Below, piece by piece: positions 25,015 to 34,223 of a stretch of 64,000 nt of DNA. Numbering within the stretch: the first letter of the stretch is position 1; each line of letters opens with the position of its first letter. Below the pieces are notes generated by a model. It searched no databases and had not been told where the DNA came from. It was given only the letters and a program-made list of their open reading frames with translations. The position numbers and the translations under genes were made by a program. Source of the DNA: Oscillospiraceae bacterium (GTDB lineage Bacteria > Bacillota > Clostridia > Oscillospirales > Oscillospiraceae); the NCBI GenBank assembly GCA_021202845.1, contig JAJQCF010000007.1:22847-86846 (forward strand). The letters are read 5' to 3'.

Positions 25015-25635
25015 TTATCTTATAAAATCCGTTCTCACCGGCTGCTCGCGGGCGGGGAGGGGGACGCCGGCGGATTTGCCCGCCTCTATGCATTTTATGA
25101 GCCACGCCATGTTTTCGCCCAGCGTGCGCATGGTTTGCAGTCCCTCCTCGTCCTGCAGCACGTCCTCCGCCGCGGAGCCGTGGACTTGGTTCCAGTACTG
25201 CGAGGAGACGACCGGCATATTGGATATGGTGAAGTATTTGTTTAGCCGGTCAAAGGCGGCGGAGGCTCCGCCGCGGCGGCAGGAGACTACGCACGCGCCG
25301 GGCATATTCGTCATGCCGAGCTTGCCGGAGTAGAACAGCCGGTCAAGAAACGCGGTCAGCTGGCCGCTGGGACCGGCGTAGTAGACGGGCGAGCCTATCA
25401 CCATGCCGCAGAACTCGTCCATGCGGGCGTTCAGCGCGTTCACGCTGTCGTCAATGACGCACTTGCCGGTCTTGTGGCAGCTGCGGCAGGCGATGCAGCC
25501 GGAAATTGGCTGCGCGCCGATGTTGAATATTTCACTTTCGATGCCGTGCTTGGCGAGCGTTTTGGCAACCTCGCTGAGCGCCGTATATGTGCACCCCGCG
25601 CGGTGCGGGCTGCCGTTAATCATAAGAACCTTCAT
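25015..25635 (-). CDS. Flavodoxin-fold NAD(P)H-dependent reductase with cysteine motif
   Basis: FMN-binding flavodoxin-like protein of 206 residues: phosphate-binding loop MINGSPHRAGCTYTAL and flavin-contact region GSPVYYAGPSGQLTAFLDR. C47, C50, C53 and C59 (CIACRSCHKTGKC) resemble the cluster-binding motif of iron-sulfur flavoproteins, although the spacing differs from the archaeal type, so a cluster is only possible. AGGGGTGAT precedes the ATG. It lies 18 bases after obgE, perhaps co-transcribed. Confidence 0.8.
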   Translation of the reverse strand: MKVLMINGSPHRAGCTYTALSEVAKTLAKHGIESEIFNIGAQPISGCIACRSCHKTGKCVIDDSVNALNARMDEFCGMVIGSPVYYAGPSGQLTAFLDRLFYSGKLGMTNMPGACVVSCRRGGASAAFDRLNKYFTISNMPVVSSQYWNQVHGSAAEDVLQDEEGLQTMRTLGENMAWLIKCIEAGKSAGVPLPAREQPVRTDFIR

Positions 25636-25653
25636 TGCAAAATCACCCCTGCC

Positions 25654-26937
25654 TTAGCTTTCATATTCAAATTCGAGGTCATATATGCCTATTGTGTCGC
25701 CGTCTTTAACTCCGAGCGCTTCCAGACGCTCAAAGACTCCCGCGTTGCGCAGGCAGCGGTCGAAGTACATTCGGCTCTCGTAGTCGCTGAAGTTGATGCT
25801 CATAATCAGCCGCTCCAGCCAGTAGCCCTCGACGCTCCAGTAGTCGCCGTGCTGCTCTATGGTGATGTCCTCCGGCGAGCCGAGGTCGGGCAGCGGCGGC
25901 ACGTAGTCCACGGCTATGGGCTCCGCAGGCGGCAGCGCGGCCAGCTCGGCGGCAATGGCCTTCACCAGCGCGTCAACGCCTTGATGTGCCGCGGCGGAAA
26001 TGACGAAAAACTGATAGCCCCGCTCCTCGGCCAGCGTGCGCAGCTTGTCAAGGCTCTCGCTCTCGCCGCTGAGCAAATCGGACTTGTTAGCCACCACAAT
26101 CTGCGGGCGCTCCGCCAGCGCAGCGCTGTACTCGGCCAGCTCGCGGTTTATAGCGTTGAAGTCCTCCGCGGGGTCGCGCCCCTCGCTGCCGGAGCAGTCC
26201 ACAAGATGGACAAGCAGCCGGCAGCGGTCAACGTGGCGCAGAAAGTCGTGCCCCAGCCCCGCGCCGGAGCTTGCGCCCTCTATAAGCCCAGGAATATCGG
26301 CCATGACAAAGCTGACGCCCTCGTCCACGTAGACAACGCCGAGGTTGGGGAACAGCGTCGTGAAGTGGTAGTTGGCAATCTTCGGGTGCGCCTTGGACAC
26401 GACGGAGAGCAGCGTGGACTTGCCCACGTTGGGGAAGCCGACAAGCCCCACGTCCGCCAGCAGCTTAAGCTCCAAAATGACCTCGCGCGTCTCGCCGGGC
26501 AGCCCGGGCTTGGCGAAGCGCGGGGTCTGGCGCGTAGGCGTGGCGAAGTGCTTGTTGCCCCAGCCGCCGCGCCCGCCCTTGGCGATGACGTAGGGCTGGC
26601 CGTCCGACATATCATGCATGACCTTGCCCGTGGCGCTGTCGCGTATCACGGTGCCGCGCGGCAGGCGGAGCGTGACGGAGGCGCCGTCCTTGCCCGAGCA
26701 GCGCTTGCCCTGACCGTCCATGCCGCGCTCGGCCACATACTTGCGGTGGTAGCGGAAGTCCATAAGCGTGGACATATGGTCGTCGGCCACGGCAATGATG
26801 TCGCCGCCGCGCCCGCCGTCGCCGCCGTCGGGTCCGCCTGCGGCAATGTATTTTTCGCGGTGAAAGCTGACCGCGCCGTTGCCGCCGTCGCCCGACGTGA
26901 CCTTGATTGTTACCTTGTCAACAAATGCTGATGCCAT
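25654..26937 (-). CDS. obgE: Obg family GTPase
   Basis: Essential ribosome-associated GTPase, 427 residues. Glycine-rich Obg fold at 1-157 (GDGGNGAVSFHREKY, GPDGGDGGRGG), G domain with GFPNVGKST, DIPGLIEGA and NKSD, and a C-terminal Obg extension (~350-427) of the OCT type. The ATG at 26937 is chosen because GGAG is 6 bases before it. It stands behind rplU-rpmA in the classical order, but a terminator separates it from rpmA. Confidence 0.96.
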   Translation of the reverse strand: MASAFVDKVTIKVTSGDGGNGAVSFHREKYIAAGGPDGGDGGRGGDIIAVADDHMSTLMDFRYHRKYVAERGMDGQGKRCSGKDGASVTLRLPRGTVIRDSATGKVMHDMSDGQPYVIAKGGRGGWGNKHFATPTRQTPRFAKPGLPGETREVILELKLLADVGLVGFPNVGKSTLLSVVSKAHPKIANYHFTTLFPNLGVVYVDEGVSFVMADIPGLIEGASSGAGLGHDFLRHVDRCRLLVHLVDCSGSEGRDPAEDFNAINRELAEYSAALAERPQIVVANKSDLLSGESESLDKLRTLAEERGYQFFVISAAAHQGVDALVKAIAAELAALPPAEPIAVDYVPPLPDLGSPEDITIEQHGDYWSVEGYWLERLIMSINFSDYESRMYFDRCLRNAGVFERLEALGVKDGDTIGIYDLEFEYES

Positions 26938-26952
26938 AGTTATCTCCATAGT

Positions 26953-26983
26953 AAAAAACGGGCGAGCCGCTGCCCACCCGTTT
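26953..26983 (-). terminator. Terminator between rpmA and obgE
   Basis: AAACGGG and CCCGTTT (26956-26962 with 26977-26983) form the stem; on the minus strand it is followed by a T-run (complement of 26953-26958). It would end most rplU-rpmA transcripts; read-through could feed obgE. Confidence 0.75.
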
Positions 26984-27000
26984 GATTGTTTTTTGCCCGT

Positions 27001-27261
27001 TTATTGCTCTACGCAGTAAACAGAAACCTTTTTGCGGTCCTTGCCCATGCGCTCGTACTTGACAACGCCGTCCGCAGTAGCGAACAGGGTGTCGTCTCCG
27101 CCCTTGCCAACATTGGTACCGGGGTGGATTTTGGTCCCGCGCTGTCTGACAAGGATGTTGCCGGCCAGAACAAACTGTCCGTCGGCTCTCTTGGCGCCAA
27201 GGCGCTTGGACTTGCTGTCGCGTCCGTTGCGGGTAGAACCCATACCTTTTTTATGAGCCAT
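27001..27261 (-). CDS. rpmA: 50S ribosomal protein L27
   Basis: L27, 86 residues, reaching the peptidyl-transferase centre with its N-terminus. The sequence begins [16 protein letters not shown]: the mature form with no FF-AxKK extension. An in-frame TAA lies directly before the ATG, so no extension is hidden. GGAGGTG precedes the start. The prp protease gene that removes the extension in most Firmicutes is absent between rplU and rpmA, in agreement. Confidence 0.97.
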   Translation of the reverse strand: MAHKKGMGSTRNGRDSKSKRLGAKRADGQFVLAGNILVRQRGTKIHPGTNVGKGGDDTLFATADGVVKYERMGKDRKKVSVYCVEQ

Positions 27262-27297
27262 TTAAGTTACACCTCCAAGTGTCAAAATCGCGGAAAA

Positions 27298-27612
27298 TTA
27301 TGCGTTGATAGCTTCAATCTGAACCTTCGTGTAGGGCTGTCTGTGACCCTGAGTGCGGCGGTAGCCCTTTTTGGGCTTCATCTTGAACACGCGCACCTTG
27401 CGGCTCTTGCCGTTTTTAACCACGCTGGCGGTGACGGTTGCGCCGTCCACCACAGGAGTGCCGAATACGTTGCTGCCCTCGTCCATAACGGCCAAGACTG
27501 TGTCAAAAGTGACGGAAGCGCCCTCTTCGGCATTGAGCTTTTCAATAAAGAGAACGTCGCCCTCGGAAACAGCGTACTGCTTGCCGCCGGTAACGATGAT
27601 TGCCTTTTTCAT
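27298..27612 (-). CDS. rplU: 50S ribosomal protein L21
   Basis: L21, 104 residues, with [11 protein letters not shown] near the N-terminus and the C-terminal [13 protein letters not shown] motif. ATG at 27612 is preferred over the GTG at 27621 because AGGCAGG sits at proper spacing. First gene of rplU-rpmA. A structured leader and a near-perfect promoter lie upstream. Confidence 0.97.
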   Translation of the reverse strand: MKKAIIVTGGKQYAVSEGDVLFIEKLNAEEGASVTFDTVLAVMDEGSNVFGTPVVDGATVTASVVKNGKSRKVRVFKMKPKKGYRRTQGHRQPYTKVQIEAINA

Positions 27613-27648
27613 TCGTTGCACCTGCCTTTCTTCATGCAGACTCGCTCT

Positions 27649-27679
27649 AAAGGCGTGGCAAAGCCCACTTCAGCCTTTT
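27649..27679 (-). ncRNA. Candidate L21 leader (autoregulatory RNA)
   Basis: On the minus strand AAAGGC-TGAA-GTGG-GCTTTG-CCAC-GCCTTT: two helices separated by a one-sided TGAA bulge, in the ~75-base leader of rplU. The place and shape suit the ribosomal-protein leaders found before rplU in Firmicutes; I cannot confirm the family consensus by eye. Confidence 0.5.
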
Positions 27680-27694
27680 CAATGCGGCTTGAAT

Positions 27695-27723
27695 AGTATA
27701 CCACGCCCCAAAAGGCGTGTCAA
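27695..27723 (-). promoter_or_regulatory. SigA-type promoter of rplU-rpmA
   Basis: On the minus strand a perfect TTGACA (27718-27723), 17-base spacer and TATACT (27695-27700). Confidence 0.9.
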
Positions 27724-27758
27724 GAAAATTTTTGCGCAAATGCGCTGAACCTCGGCAA

Positions 27759-28985
27759 TCACACCACCTGAAATATATAAAACTTCAAATAGTCCGTTTC
27801 GGGGATGCTCCAGTGGATGGGGTGGTCGGGGGACTGCTGGCGGGCTTCTATCTGGCGGAGGCTGACGCAGGCGTCCTCGGCGGCGGAGCGGAGCATTTTG
27901 CGGAACAGCTCGTCCGTCATAAAGTGGGAACAGGAGCAGGTCGCCAAGTAGCCGCCGCGAGGCAGCAGGCGCATGGCCTTGAGGTTAATTTCCTTGTACC
28001 CGCGCACGGCGTTTTTTACCGCGGAGTTGGACTTGGTGAACGCCGGAGGGTCAAGGATTATGAGGTCGTAGCCGCTTGCGCCGCTCTTGGACATCTCGGT
28101 CAGCAGGTTAAAGACGTCGGCGCAGAGGAAGTCCATTTTGCCCTCCAGACCGTTCAGCCGTGCGTTGCGGCGGCTGAGGTCTATGGCTGATGCGGAAATA
28201 TCCACGCTCGTGACGTGCTCCGCGCCGCCCAGCACGGCGTTCATGCCGAAAGCGCCCGTGTGCGTGAAGCAGTCCAGCACGCGCCTGCCCGCCGCTATGC
28301 GCGACACGGCGAGGCGGTTGTATTTCTGGTCGAGGAAAAAGCCGGTCTTTTGACCCTCCATGTAGTTTACATAATATTTTAGCCCATTCTCGGTAATAAC
28401 GGTTTCCCCGTCAAGGTCTGTGCGCAGGGCGGGGTGGGAGTAAAAGCCCTTGCCCTCCGTCAGCCCTTCCTTGAGGCGCAGGGCGGAGTCGTTGCGCTCG
28501 AATATGGCCGTCAGAGGCTGGCCGAGCGAGGCGAATATGTCAATTAAAATAGAAAAAATCATGTCCTTGCGCTGTTCAAGGCCAAGGCACATGGTTTGCG
28601 TCACTAAAATGTCGCCGTAGCGGTCCACGGTCAGCCCGGGGAGCGAGTCCGCCTCACCGAAAACAAGGCGGCAGCAGGAAAAGTCGCGCCCCATAACGGC
28701 TCTGCGGTACTCCACCGCCCATGTCAGACGGCGGCGGAAGAAGTCCTCGTCAAAGCGGTCGTTGGCGTTGAACGACAGCAGGCGCACGCGGATTTTGGAG
28801 TGGCTGTTGTAAAAGCCGGAGCCGAGGTAGCGGCTTTTTTGGGAGTAGACATCCACAATGTGGCCGTCGGCGTGCTCGCCTTCCTCGGAAGTTATTTCGT
28901 CAAAATAGACCCATGGGTGACCGGAGCGCAGGCTGCGTTCGGCCTTCGGGGTGACGGCGACGCGCGGGTAGGGACGCTGGGCCAT
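27759..28985 (-). CDS. RlmI/K-like class I SAM-dependent rRNA methyltransferase
   Basis: COG1092-type 23S rRNA (cytosine-C5) methyltransferase, about 408 residues. The N-terminal PUA domain has GHPWVYFDEI; a linker domain follows; the catalytic domain has VLDCFTHTGAFGMNA (SAM), ILDPPAF and a cysteine-bearing TCSCSHFM. The ATG at 28985 lies just past the rsmE stop. It is the last gene of the mraZ-led cluster. The exact rRNA site is inferred from family only. Confidence 0.88.
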   Translation of the reverse strand: MAQRPYPRVAVTPKAERSLRSGHPWVYFDEITSEEGEHADGHIVDVYSQKSRYLGSGFYNSHSKIRVRLLSFNANDRFDEDFFRRRLTWAVEYRRAVMGRDFSCCRLVFGEADSLPGLTVDRYGDILVTQTMCLGLEQRKDMIFSILIDIFASLGQPLTAIFERNDSALRLKEGLTEGKGFYSHPALRTDLDGETVITENGLKYYVNYMEGQKTGFFLDQKYNRLAVSRIAAGRRVLDCFTHTGAFGMNAVLGGAEHVTSVDISASAIDLSRRNARLNGLEGKMDFLCADVFNLLTEMSKSGASGYDLIILDPPAFTKSNSAVKNAVRGYKEINLKAMRLLPRGGYLATCSCSHFMTDELFRKMLRSAAEDACVSLRQIEARQQSPDHPIHWSIPETDYLKFYIFQVV

Positions 28986-28987
28986 AG

Positions 28988-29728
28988 TTACAGTTCCCCC
29001 GTTTCGTAGAGCAGCGCGGTCATGGCCATTAGCGGCGCGGTCTCGCAGCGCTGTATGCGGCTGCCCATTGAGCATATGCGCATACCGACAGCCTTTGCCA
29101 GCTCAGCCTCGTAGTGCTCAAATCCGCCCTCGGGGCCGGTCATAATGGCGGCAGAGGATACGCTCCCCGCGTCTTTCAGAGCTTCCTTGAGGCTGAGCCG
29201 CCCGCTGCCGGATTCGTAAAAGAACAGCGGCAAAGTCGTTTTTACGGCAATGTCCAGCGCACCGGCGAAGTCCGACACGGCGCGCACCGGCGGAATCACG
29301 CTGCGCCCCGCGTCCTTGGCGGCGGCCTCCGCGGTTTCCGCCAGCTGCGCCAGATGCTTTTCCTCGGCCTTGGCGTTCATGCTGCGGCCGGACTTATCCG
29401 AGCGGAAGAACACTATTTCCGCGGCGCCGCCGCCCGTGCAGTAGCGCACGAGCTGGTCGACCCGCGCGGGAGACTTGGGCCAAGCCGCCAAAACGGTGAT
29501 TTTTACTTGCGGCTCGGCGGCGCTTGGCTCGGATGAGATAACGTCAGCCTGCACTTCGCCGTCAGAAAAGCGCGAAATGCGGCAGCGGTGGTCGCTGCCC
29601 TTGCCGTCGCAGATGATAACCTCGTCGCCTAACTTGAGCCTGAGGGACGCCACCTCGTCGGCGGCCTTGCCGCTGATGACGGCGACGCCTCCGGCAAAAT
29701 TGCTGCCGGCCATAAAAATTTTTGCCAC
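28988..29728 (-). CDS. rsmE: 16S rRNA (uracil-1498-N3)-methyltransferase
   Basis: SPOUT-class methyltransferase modifying U1498 of 16S rRNA, ~246 residues. An N-terminal PUA-like domain precedes the knotted C-terminal domain with IMTGPEGGFEHYE and the closing MGSRIQRCETAPLMAM, the RsmE knot motifs. GTG at 29728 fits the GGAGGT site; a TTG six bases upstream is too close to it. It sits after ftsQ rather than in its common prmA neighbourhood. Confidence 0.93.
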   Translation of the reverse strand: MAKIFMAGSNFAGGVAVISGKAADEVASLRLKLGDEVIICDGKGSDHRCRISRFSDGEVQADVISSEPSAAEPQVKITVLAAWPKSPARVDQLVRYCTGGGAAEIVFFRSDKSGRSMNAKAEEKHLAQLAETAEAAAKDAGRSVIPPVRAVSDFAGALDIAVKTTLPLFFYESGSGRLSLKEALKDAGSVSSAAIMTGPEGGFEHYEAELAKAVGMRICSMGSRIQRCETAPLMAMTALLYETGEL

Positions 29729-29752
29729 AGTCAAATACCTCCGCTTTTGTGC

Positions 29753-30499
29753 TTAATCATAGGTGAGATGTACGCGCTTGTCTATGCTGAGGTCAAGCGT
29801 GCCTCTGTCGCCCGCGGCCAGCTCGTTTACCGCGGCCAAGAGCTTGAGGAATTTATACTCCAGCTCCTCGTCGTAGCCGAGCCTGACCGTGAAGCGGTCG
29901 AGGTAGTAAAAGCTGGGGTTGGAGATGTCCGACATATCAATCCACTCAATGTCGCCCTGCATATTGTTGTCCTCGATGGCGGCGAGAATGTCTGCCAGAT
30001 ATGTTACCTTGGGGCTCTCCGCGTCGCCGGGGGCTATGACCTCGCCAGTCTCCGGCGCAATCGGCGTGAGGGAGCGTATCTCGATAAGCGAGGACGCTTC
30101 GCTCTGCTCTATGGTGGAGAGCAGCTTGCAGCTTGAGTCTATAGCCCAAAGGCCGCTCTCCGACGTGACGTAGGCAATGGCCGCGCTCTCGATTATGTCA
30201 ATCACCAGCTTATTCGGCAGAACGCGGGTTATGCTGACATCGGTGAGATACGGCAGCTTGGAATACATTCTCGCGGCGGCGGAGGATTTGTTGAGGAAGA
30301 ACAGGTTGTCGCCCTCCTCAATGCCGCTGGCAAGAATTATCTCTTCCTCGGTGTAGTAGCTGTTTCCCGTGACCTCGATAGAGGAGACGCGGAAGAACAC
30401 GCTCATGCCGAAGAGCAGCGCCGCGCATACTATTATGAACGTCAGCGGTGCGCGCAATGCGCCGCGGCGGCGTTTTTTTTGAGCTCTTGGCTCCGCCAT
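29753..30499 (-). CDS. ftsQ: Cell-division protein FtsQ/DivIB
   Basis: Divisome scaffold of 248 residues: a basic cytoplasmic tail (QKKRRR), one membrane helix (~20-37) and an extracytoplasmic POTRA domain beginning FFRVSSIEVTGNSYYTEEEI, followed by the DivIB beta domain. GGGAGAG precedes the ATG. It is located 27 bases after murA in the division/wall cluster. Confidence 0.9.
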   Translation of the reverse strand: MAEPRAQKKRRRGALRAPLTFIIVCAALLFGMSVFFRVSSIEVTGNSYYTEEEIILASGIEEGDNLFFLNKSSAAARMYSKLPYLTDVSITRVLPNKLVIDIIESAAIAYVTSESGLWAIDSSCKLLSTIEQSEASSLIEIRSLTPIAPETGEVIAPGDAESPKVTYLADILAAIEDNNMQGDIEWIDMSDISNPSFYYLDRFTVRLGYDEELEYKFLKLLAAVNELAAGDRGTLDLSIDKRVHLTYD

Positions 30500-30526
30500 A
30501 GGCTTTCTCTCTCCCGTAAGTCTTTG

Positions 30527-31780
30527 TTATTCAGTCAGTATAACGCTTCCGCCGAGACTTTGCAAGTCCGTATTCAGCCCCGCGTAGCCGCGCAGTATGT
30601 GTCCCGCGTCATGTATGGCGGTCTCGCCCTCGGCGGAAAGTCCGGCAATGACCATCGCCGCGCCGCCGCGCAAGTCGCCCGCCGTGACGTGCGCGCCGTA
30701 GAGCGCGGGCACGCCGTAAACCATAGCCACGCGCCCCTCGGTTCTTATATCCGCGCCCAGACGGCGCAGCTCGTCAACGTGGCGGTAGCGGCTTTCAAAA
30801 ATATTTTCCACAAATACGCTCGTACCCTCCGCTTTGAGACACGCGGCCATCAGCAGTGCCTGCGCGTCCGTGGGGAAGCCCGGGTAGGGTTTGGTTATAA
30901 TCGGTCTGCCCGCCTTGAGCGCGCCCTGCCGCCGAATGTGTACACAGTCCGCGCCGGTGACGATTCCGCAGCCCATTTCGCGCAGCGCCGAGAGCACGGT
31001 TTCCATCTGCTCGGGGCGTACATCCCGCAGCTCAACCTCGCCGCCGGCGGCGGCGCAGGCGCAGGTTAGAGTTGCCGCGGCAATGCGGTCGGACATGACG
31101 CGGTGGCGCACCCCGCCGCGCGGAGTGAAGCCCTCGACAACCACGGTTGAGGTTCCCGCGCCGTGTATTTTCGCTCCCGCTGCGTTCAAAAAGTCCTGCA
31201 GCGAGCATATTTCCGGCTCGCGCGCGGCGTTGGTGACGGTTGTCGTGCCCTCCGCGGCGCAGGCCGCCAGCATTATGTTCTCCGTCGCGCCCACGCTGGG
31301 GAAGTCGAGATTTATGTACGCGCCGTGCAGCGTTTCCGCTCGGCAGTATACCTCGCCGCCCGTTTCGTCCACCTCCGCGCCCAGCGCGCGCAGAGCCTTT
31401 AGGTGCAAATCTATCGGTCTGCTGCCGAGCTCGCAGCCGCCGGGACGGGAGAGGCGCACCTCGCCGGTGCGCGCCAAAATTGCGCCCATGTAGGTGACGG
31501 AGGAGCGCATTTTGCCCATCAGCTCGTGCGGTATGCGGTTATCGGAGAGCGCGGCGGAATCTATGGTCACAGTGTCGCCCTCGCGCGCCGTGCGGCAGCC
31601 GAGGTGGCGGAGAATATCGAGCGAGGCGTCAACGTCCAGCAGCGCGGGGCAGTTTTCCAGCACCGTCTCGCCCTTTGTGAGCAGGCTTGCCGCCAAAATG
31701 GGCAAAACGGCGTTTTTGGAGCCTTGAACCTTTACCGTCCCGCAAAGGCGGTTTCCTCCGTGAACAGTCCACAAAGACAT
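30527..31780 (-). CDS. murA: UDP-N-acetylglucosamine 1-carboxyvinyltransferase
   Basis: First committed step of peptidoglycan synthesis: adds enolpyruvate from PEP to UDP-GlcNAc. 417 residues; GSKNAVLPILAASL N-terminal motif; active-site Cys116 in SRPGGCELGSRP, so the protein has the fosfomycin-sensitive residue. GGAGG precedes the ATG. It sits between murG and ftsQ in the Firmicute order. Confidence 0.97.
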   Translation of the reverse strand: MSLWTVHGGNRLCGTVKVQGSKNAVLPILAASLLTKGETVLENCPALLDVDASLDILRHLGCRTAREGDTVTIDSAALSDNRIPHELMGKMRSSVTYMGAILARTGEVRLSRPGGCELGSRPIDLHLKALRALGAEVDETGGEVYCRAETLHGAYINLDFPSVGATENIMLAACAAEGTTTVTNAAREPEICSLQDFLNAAGAKIHGAGTSTVVVEGFTPRGGVRHRVMSDRIAAATLTCACAAAGGEVELRDVRPEQMETVLSALREMGCGIVTGADCVHIRRQGALKAGRPIITKPYPGFPTDAQALLMAACLKAEGTSVFVENIFESRYRHVDELRRLGADIRTEGRVAMVYGVPALYGAHVTAGDLRGGAAMVIAGLSAEGETAIHDAGHILRGYAGLNTDLQSLGGSVILTE

Positions 31781-31841
31781 TGTTGTTTCCTCCGCTAAGC
31801 AGGTTTTTGTGAACCATACTATGCGGAGGGCAGGCGGATTG

Positions 31842-32969
31842 CTATTTCACGTACCCCAATATCATATCGGCAATTATCTCCGTGGCATCCGCGACGCTGA
31901 CCGAGCGCATACCCGCGGACATTGCGGCGAGCTTTTCGCTGTCGTGCAGCAGCGCGGAGACGCGGTCATAGAGCTCGGCGGGGGTGAACTCGCCCTCCAG
32001 CAGAACGTCCGCGCCGCCCGCCCGCTCCAGCACGCGCGCGTTTTTTTCCTGATGATTTGCCGTGACGTTGGGGGAGGGGACGAGCACTGCGGGCTTGCCC
32101 AGCGCCGTAAGCTCGCTGAGCGTGGATGCTCCGCTGCGGCAGAGAACCAAGTCCGCGGCGGCCATAACCGTCGGCATATCGTAAATATATTCGCGCACGT
32201 CGATGCCGCGGCCTGCCAAAAGCTCGCTGTTTAATCCCGCGGCGTCCAGCGCGGACTTTATTCCGGCGTAGCCGCGCTTGCCCGCGGAGTGAATGAGGTC
32301 AAATTCGTTTTTCTCGGCGGCTTCGGCAATGAAGCTGCGCATAGCCTTGTTCATGTAGTCCGAGCCGAGGCTGCCCCAGACGGACACAACCAGCGGCCTG
32401 TCGGAATTAAGCCCCAGCGCCTTGCGCGCTTCGGCGCAGTCGGCGGTGCGGAAGTATGGCCGCACAGGGGTGCCGGTGTAGACCGCGTTGACGCCCTTGC
32501 CGTAGCCCTCAGCGGCTCCGGCGAAGCCCAGCATGACGCAGTCCACGGTCTTGGCGAGCATTTTTGTCGTCAGCCCGGGCTGCGCGTTGGATTCGTGGAC
32601 GAGCGTCGGTATGCCCAGCGAGTGCGCGGCCTTGAGCACGGGGTAGCAGACGTAGCCGCCGGTGCCGACTGCCACGTCGGGCTTAAACTCGCGTATTATT
32701 CTCTTGGCCTGCGGCACGGACATAAGTACGTTCCTGAATGTTTTCAGGTTGTGGACTATCTCCGCGGGCTTCAGGCTGCGGTGCAGGTTCGTTATGGTGA
32801 CGGTTTTAATCTCGTAGCCCTCGCGCGGGACGAGCTCCGTTTCCATCATGCCGTCCGCGCCGATGAACAGCACCTCGCTGTCCGGCAGCAGCTCCTTTAT
32901 TCTTCCCGCCACGCCCACGGCGGGGTTCACGTGGCCTGCGGTGCCTCCGCAGGTAAGCAGCAGTCTCAT
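31842..32969 (-). CDS. murG: Lipid II synthase MurG
   Basis: Membrane-associated GT28 glycosyltransferase adding GlcNAc to lipid I; 375 residues. The N-terminal loop CGGTAGHVNPA, the VGTGGYVCYP segment and the donor-binding CRSGASTLSELTALGKP are clear. Its ATG overlaps the ftsW stop by 4 bases, so translation is coupled. Confidence 0.97.
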   Translation of the reverse strand: MRLLLTCGGTAGHVNPAVGVAGRIKELLPDSEVLFIGADGMMETELVPREGYEIKTVTITNLHRSLKPAEIVHNLKTFRNVLMSVPQAKRIIREFKPDVAVGTGGYVCYPVLKAAHSLGIPTLVHESNAQPGLTTKMLAKTVDCVMLGFAGAAEGYGKGVNAVYTGTPVRPYFRTADCAEARKALGLNSDRPLVVSVWGSLGSDYMNKAMRSFIAEAAEKNEFDLIHSAGKRGYAGIKSALDAAGLNSELLAGRGIDVREYIYDMPTVMAAADLVLCRSGASTLSELTALGKPAVLVPSPNVTANHQEKNARVLERAGGADVLLEGEFTPAELYDRVSALLHDSEKLAAMSAGMRSVSVADATEIIADMILGYVK

Positions 32970-34183
32970 GCGGTTGTCTCCTCGTTTGCTCTAAGCTGTG
33001 TTATCTCAGCGCCGTTTTTGCGCGGTTTTACGCTCTTTTTCTCGGGTATATCTCTTGAAATGGAGAGAACTATGCCCATTTCCGCTAACTGTATCAGCAG
33101 CGCCGTGCCGCCGTAGCTGAAAAACGGCAGAGAAATGCCGGTCGCGGGCAGCAGGTTCGTCACAACCGCCACGTTCAGTATGACCTGCAAAGCCAGCAGC
33201 GAGGTTATGCCCGTGCAGACAAGAAAGCTGTAGCGGTCGCGGCAGTGAATGGCGAGCCAGTAGCCGCGCACTATGAGCAGCGCGAACAGCAGCAGCACGA
33301 GCATGGCGCCGACAAAGCCCATTTCCTCGCAGAATATGGCGAATATGTAGTCGTTGTGCTCTTCAGGGAGATACAAATATTTCTGCCTGCTCTCACCGAA
33401 ACCCAGACCGGTCAAGCCGCCGGAGCCTATGGCGTAGAGCGACTGGATTATCTGGTAGCCGGTGTCCGAGGAGTCGGCAAAGGGGTCGAGCCACGCCGTA
33501 ATGCGGTCGGAGGTGTAGCCCGTGCCCAGCAGCACGAGCGCGCCCAGCCCGCCGACCGCCGCGCCGCCCGCGATGAACCAGAAAAGGCGCGTGCCGCCGG
33601 CAAACATCATTATGGCGGTTATGCTGACGATGATTATCGAGGCGGAGAAGTGCGGCTCAAAGACGAGCAGGCCGATTATAATTCCCGCGGCAGCCACAAA
33701 CGGCACAACGCCGTACCTGAACGTGCTCATTTTGCTCTTGAAACGGCAGACCAGCTCCGCCTCAATGAGTATGACGGCTATTTTGGCAATTTCCGAGGGC
33801 TGGAACGTGATGCCGCCAATGGTGAACCAGCGCTTGGAGCCGTTGACGTTTTCGCCCGCGACCAGCACGAGCAGCAGCAGGACGACGGCGAAGATATAGA
33901 TAGGCGCGGCGAAGCGGCGGTAAAAGCCGATAGGAAAGCGCGAGGCTACGAGCATTGCCGCCACGCCCATGCCCGCGAACGTGAGCTGACGGGTGAAATA
34001 ATACGTTGCGGTGTAGCCCGTCTCGCTGCTGTAGTATGCTCTGGCATAGGAGGCCGAGAGAACGGTTATTACGCCGATTGTCAGCAGCAGCATAACGAGC
34101 AGCAAAAACGGTATGTCAATGGAGCCGCGGCCTATGCCCGAGTCGTCCGTGTAGTCCGCCAGACGGTCTGATTTGTAGTCCAT
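32966..34183 (-). CDS. ftsW: Peptidoglycan glycosyltransferase FtsW
   Basis: SEDS-family septal polymerase, 405 residues with about ten membrane helices. Conserved GSKRWF near residue 115, RITAWLDPFADSSDTGYQ (with the catalytic-region Asp) and LPEEHNDYIFA loops, and the C-terminal GISLPFFSYGGT are present. It likely works with the class B PBP encoded upstream. Overlaps murG. Confidence 0.95.
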   Translation of the reverse strand: MDYKSDRLADYTDDSGIGRGSIDIPFLLLVMLLLTIGVITVLSASYARAYYSSETGYTATYYFTRQLTFAGMGVAAMLVASRFPIGFYRRFAAPIYIFAVVLLLLVLVAGENVNGSKRWFTIGGITFQPSEIAKIAVILIEAELVCRFKSKMSTFRYGVVPFVAAAGIIIGLLVFEPHFSASIIIVSITAIMMFAGGTRLFWFIAGGAAVGGLGALVLLGTGYTSDRITAWLDPFADSSDTGYQIIQSLYAIGSGGLTGLGFGESRQKYLYLPEEHNDYIFAIFCEEMGFVGAMLVLLLFALLIVRGYWLAIHCRDRYSFLVCTGITSLLALQVILNVAVVTNLLPATGISLPFFSYGGTALLIQLAEMGIVLSISRDIPEKKSVKPRKNGAEITQLRANEETTA

Positions 34184-34223
34184 ATTCCGCTATCCCTCCT
34201 TGTTTGGTTTCCGGTTTGAGCGC

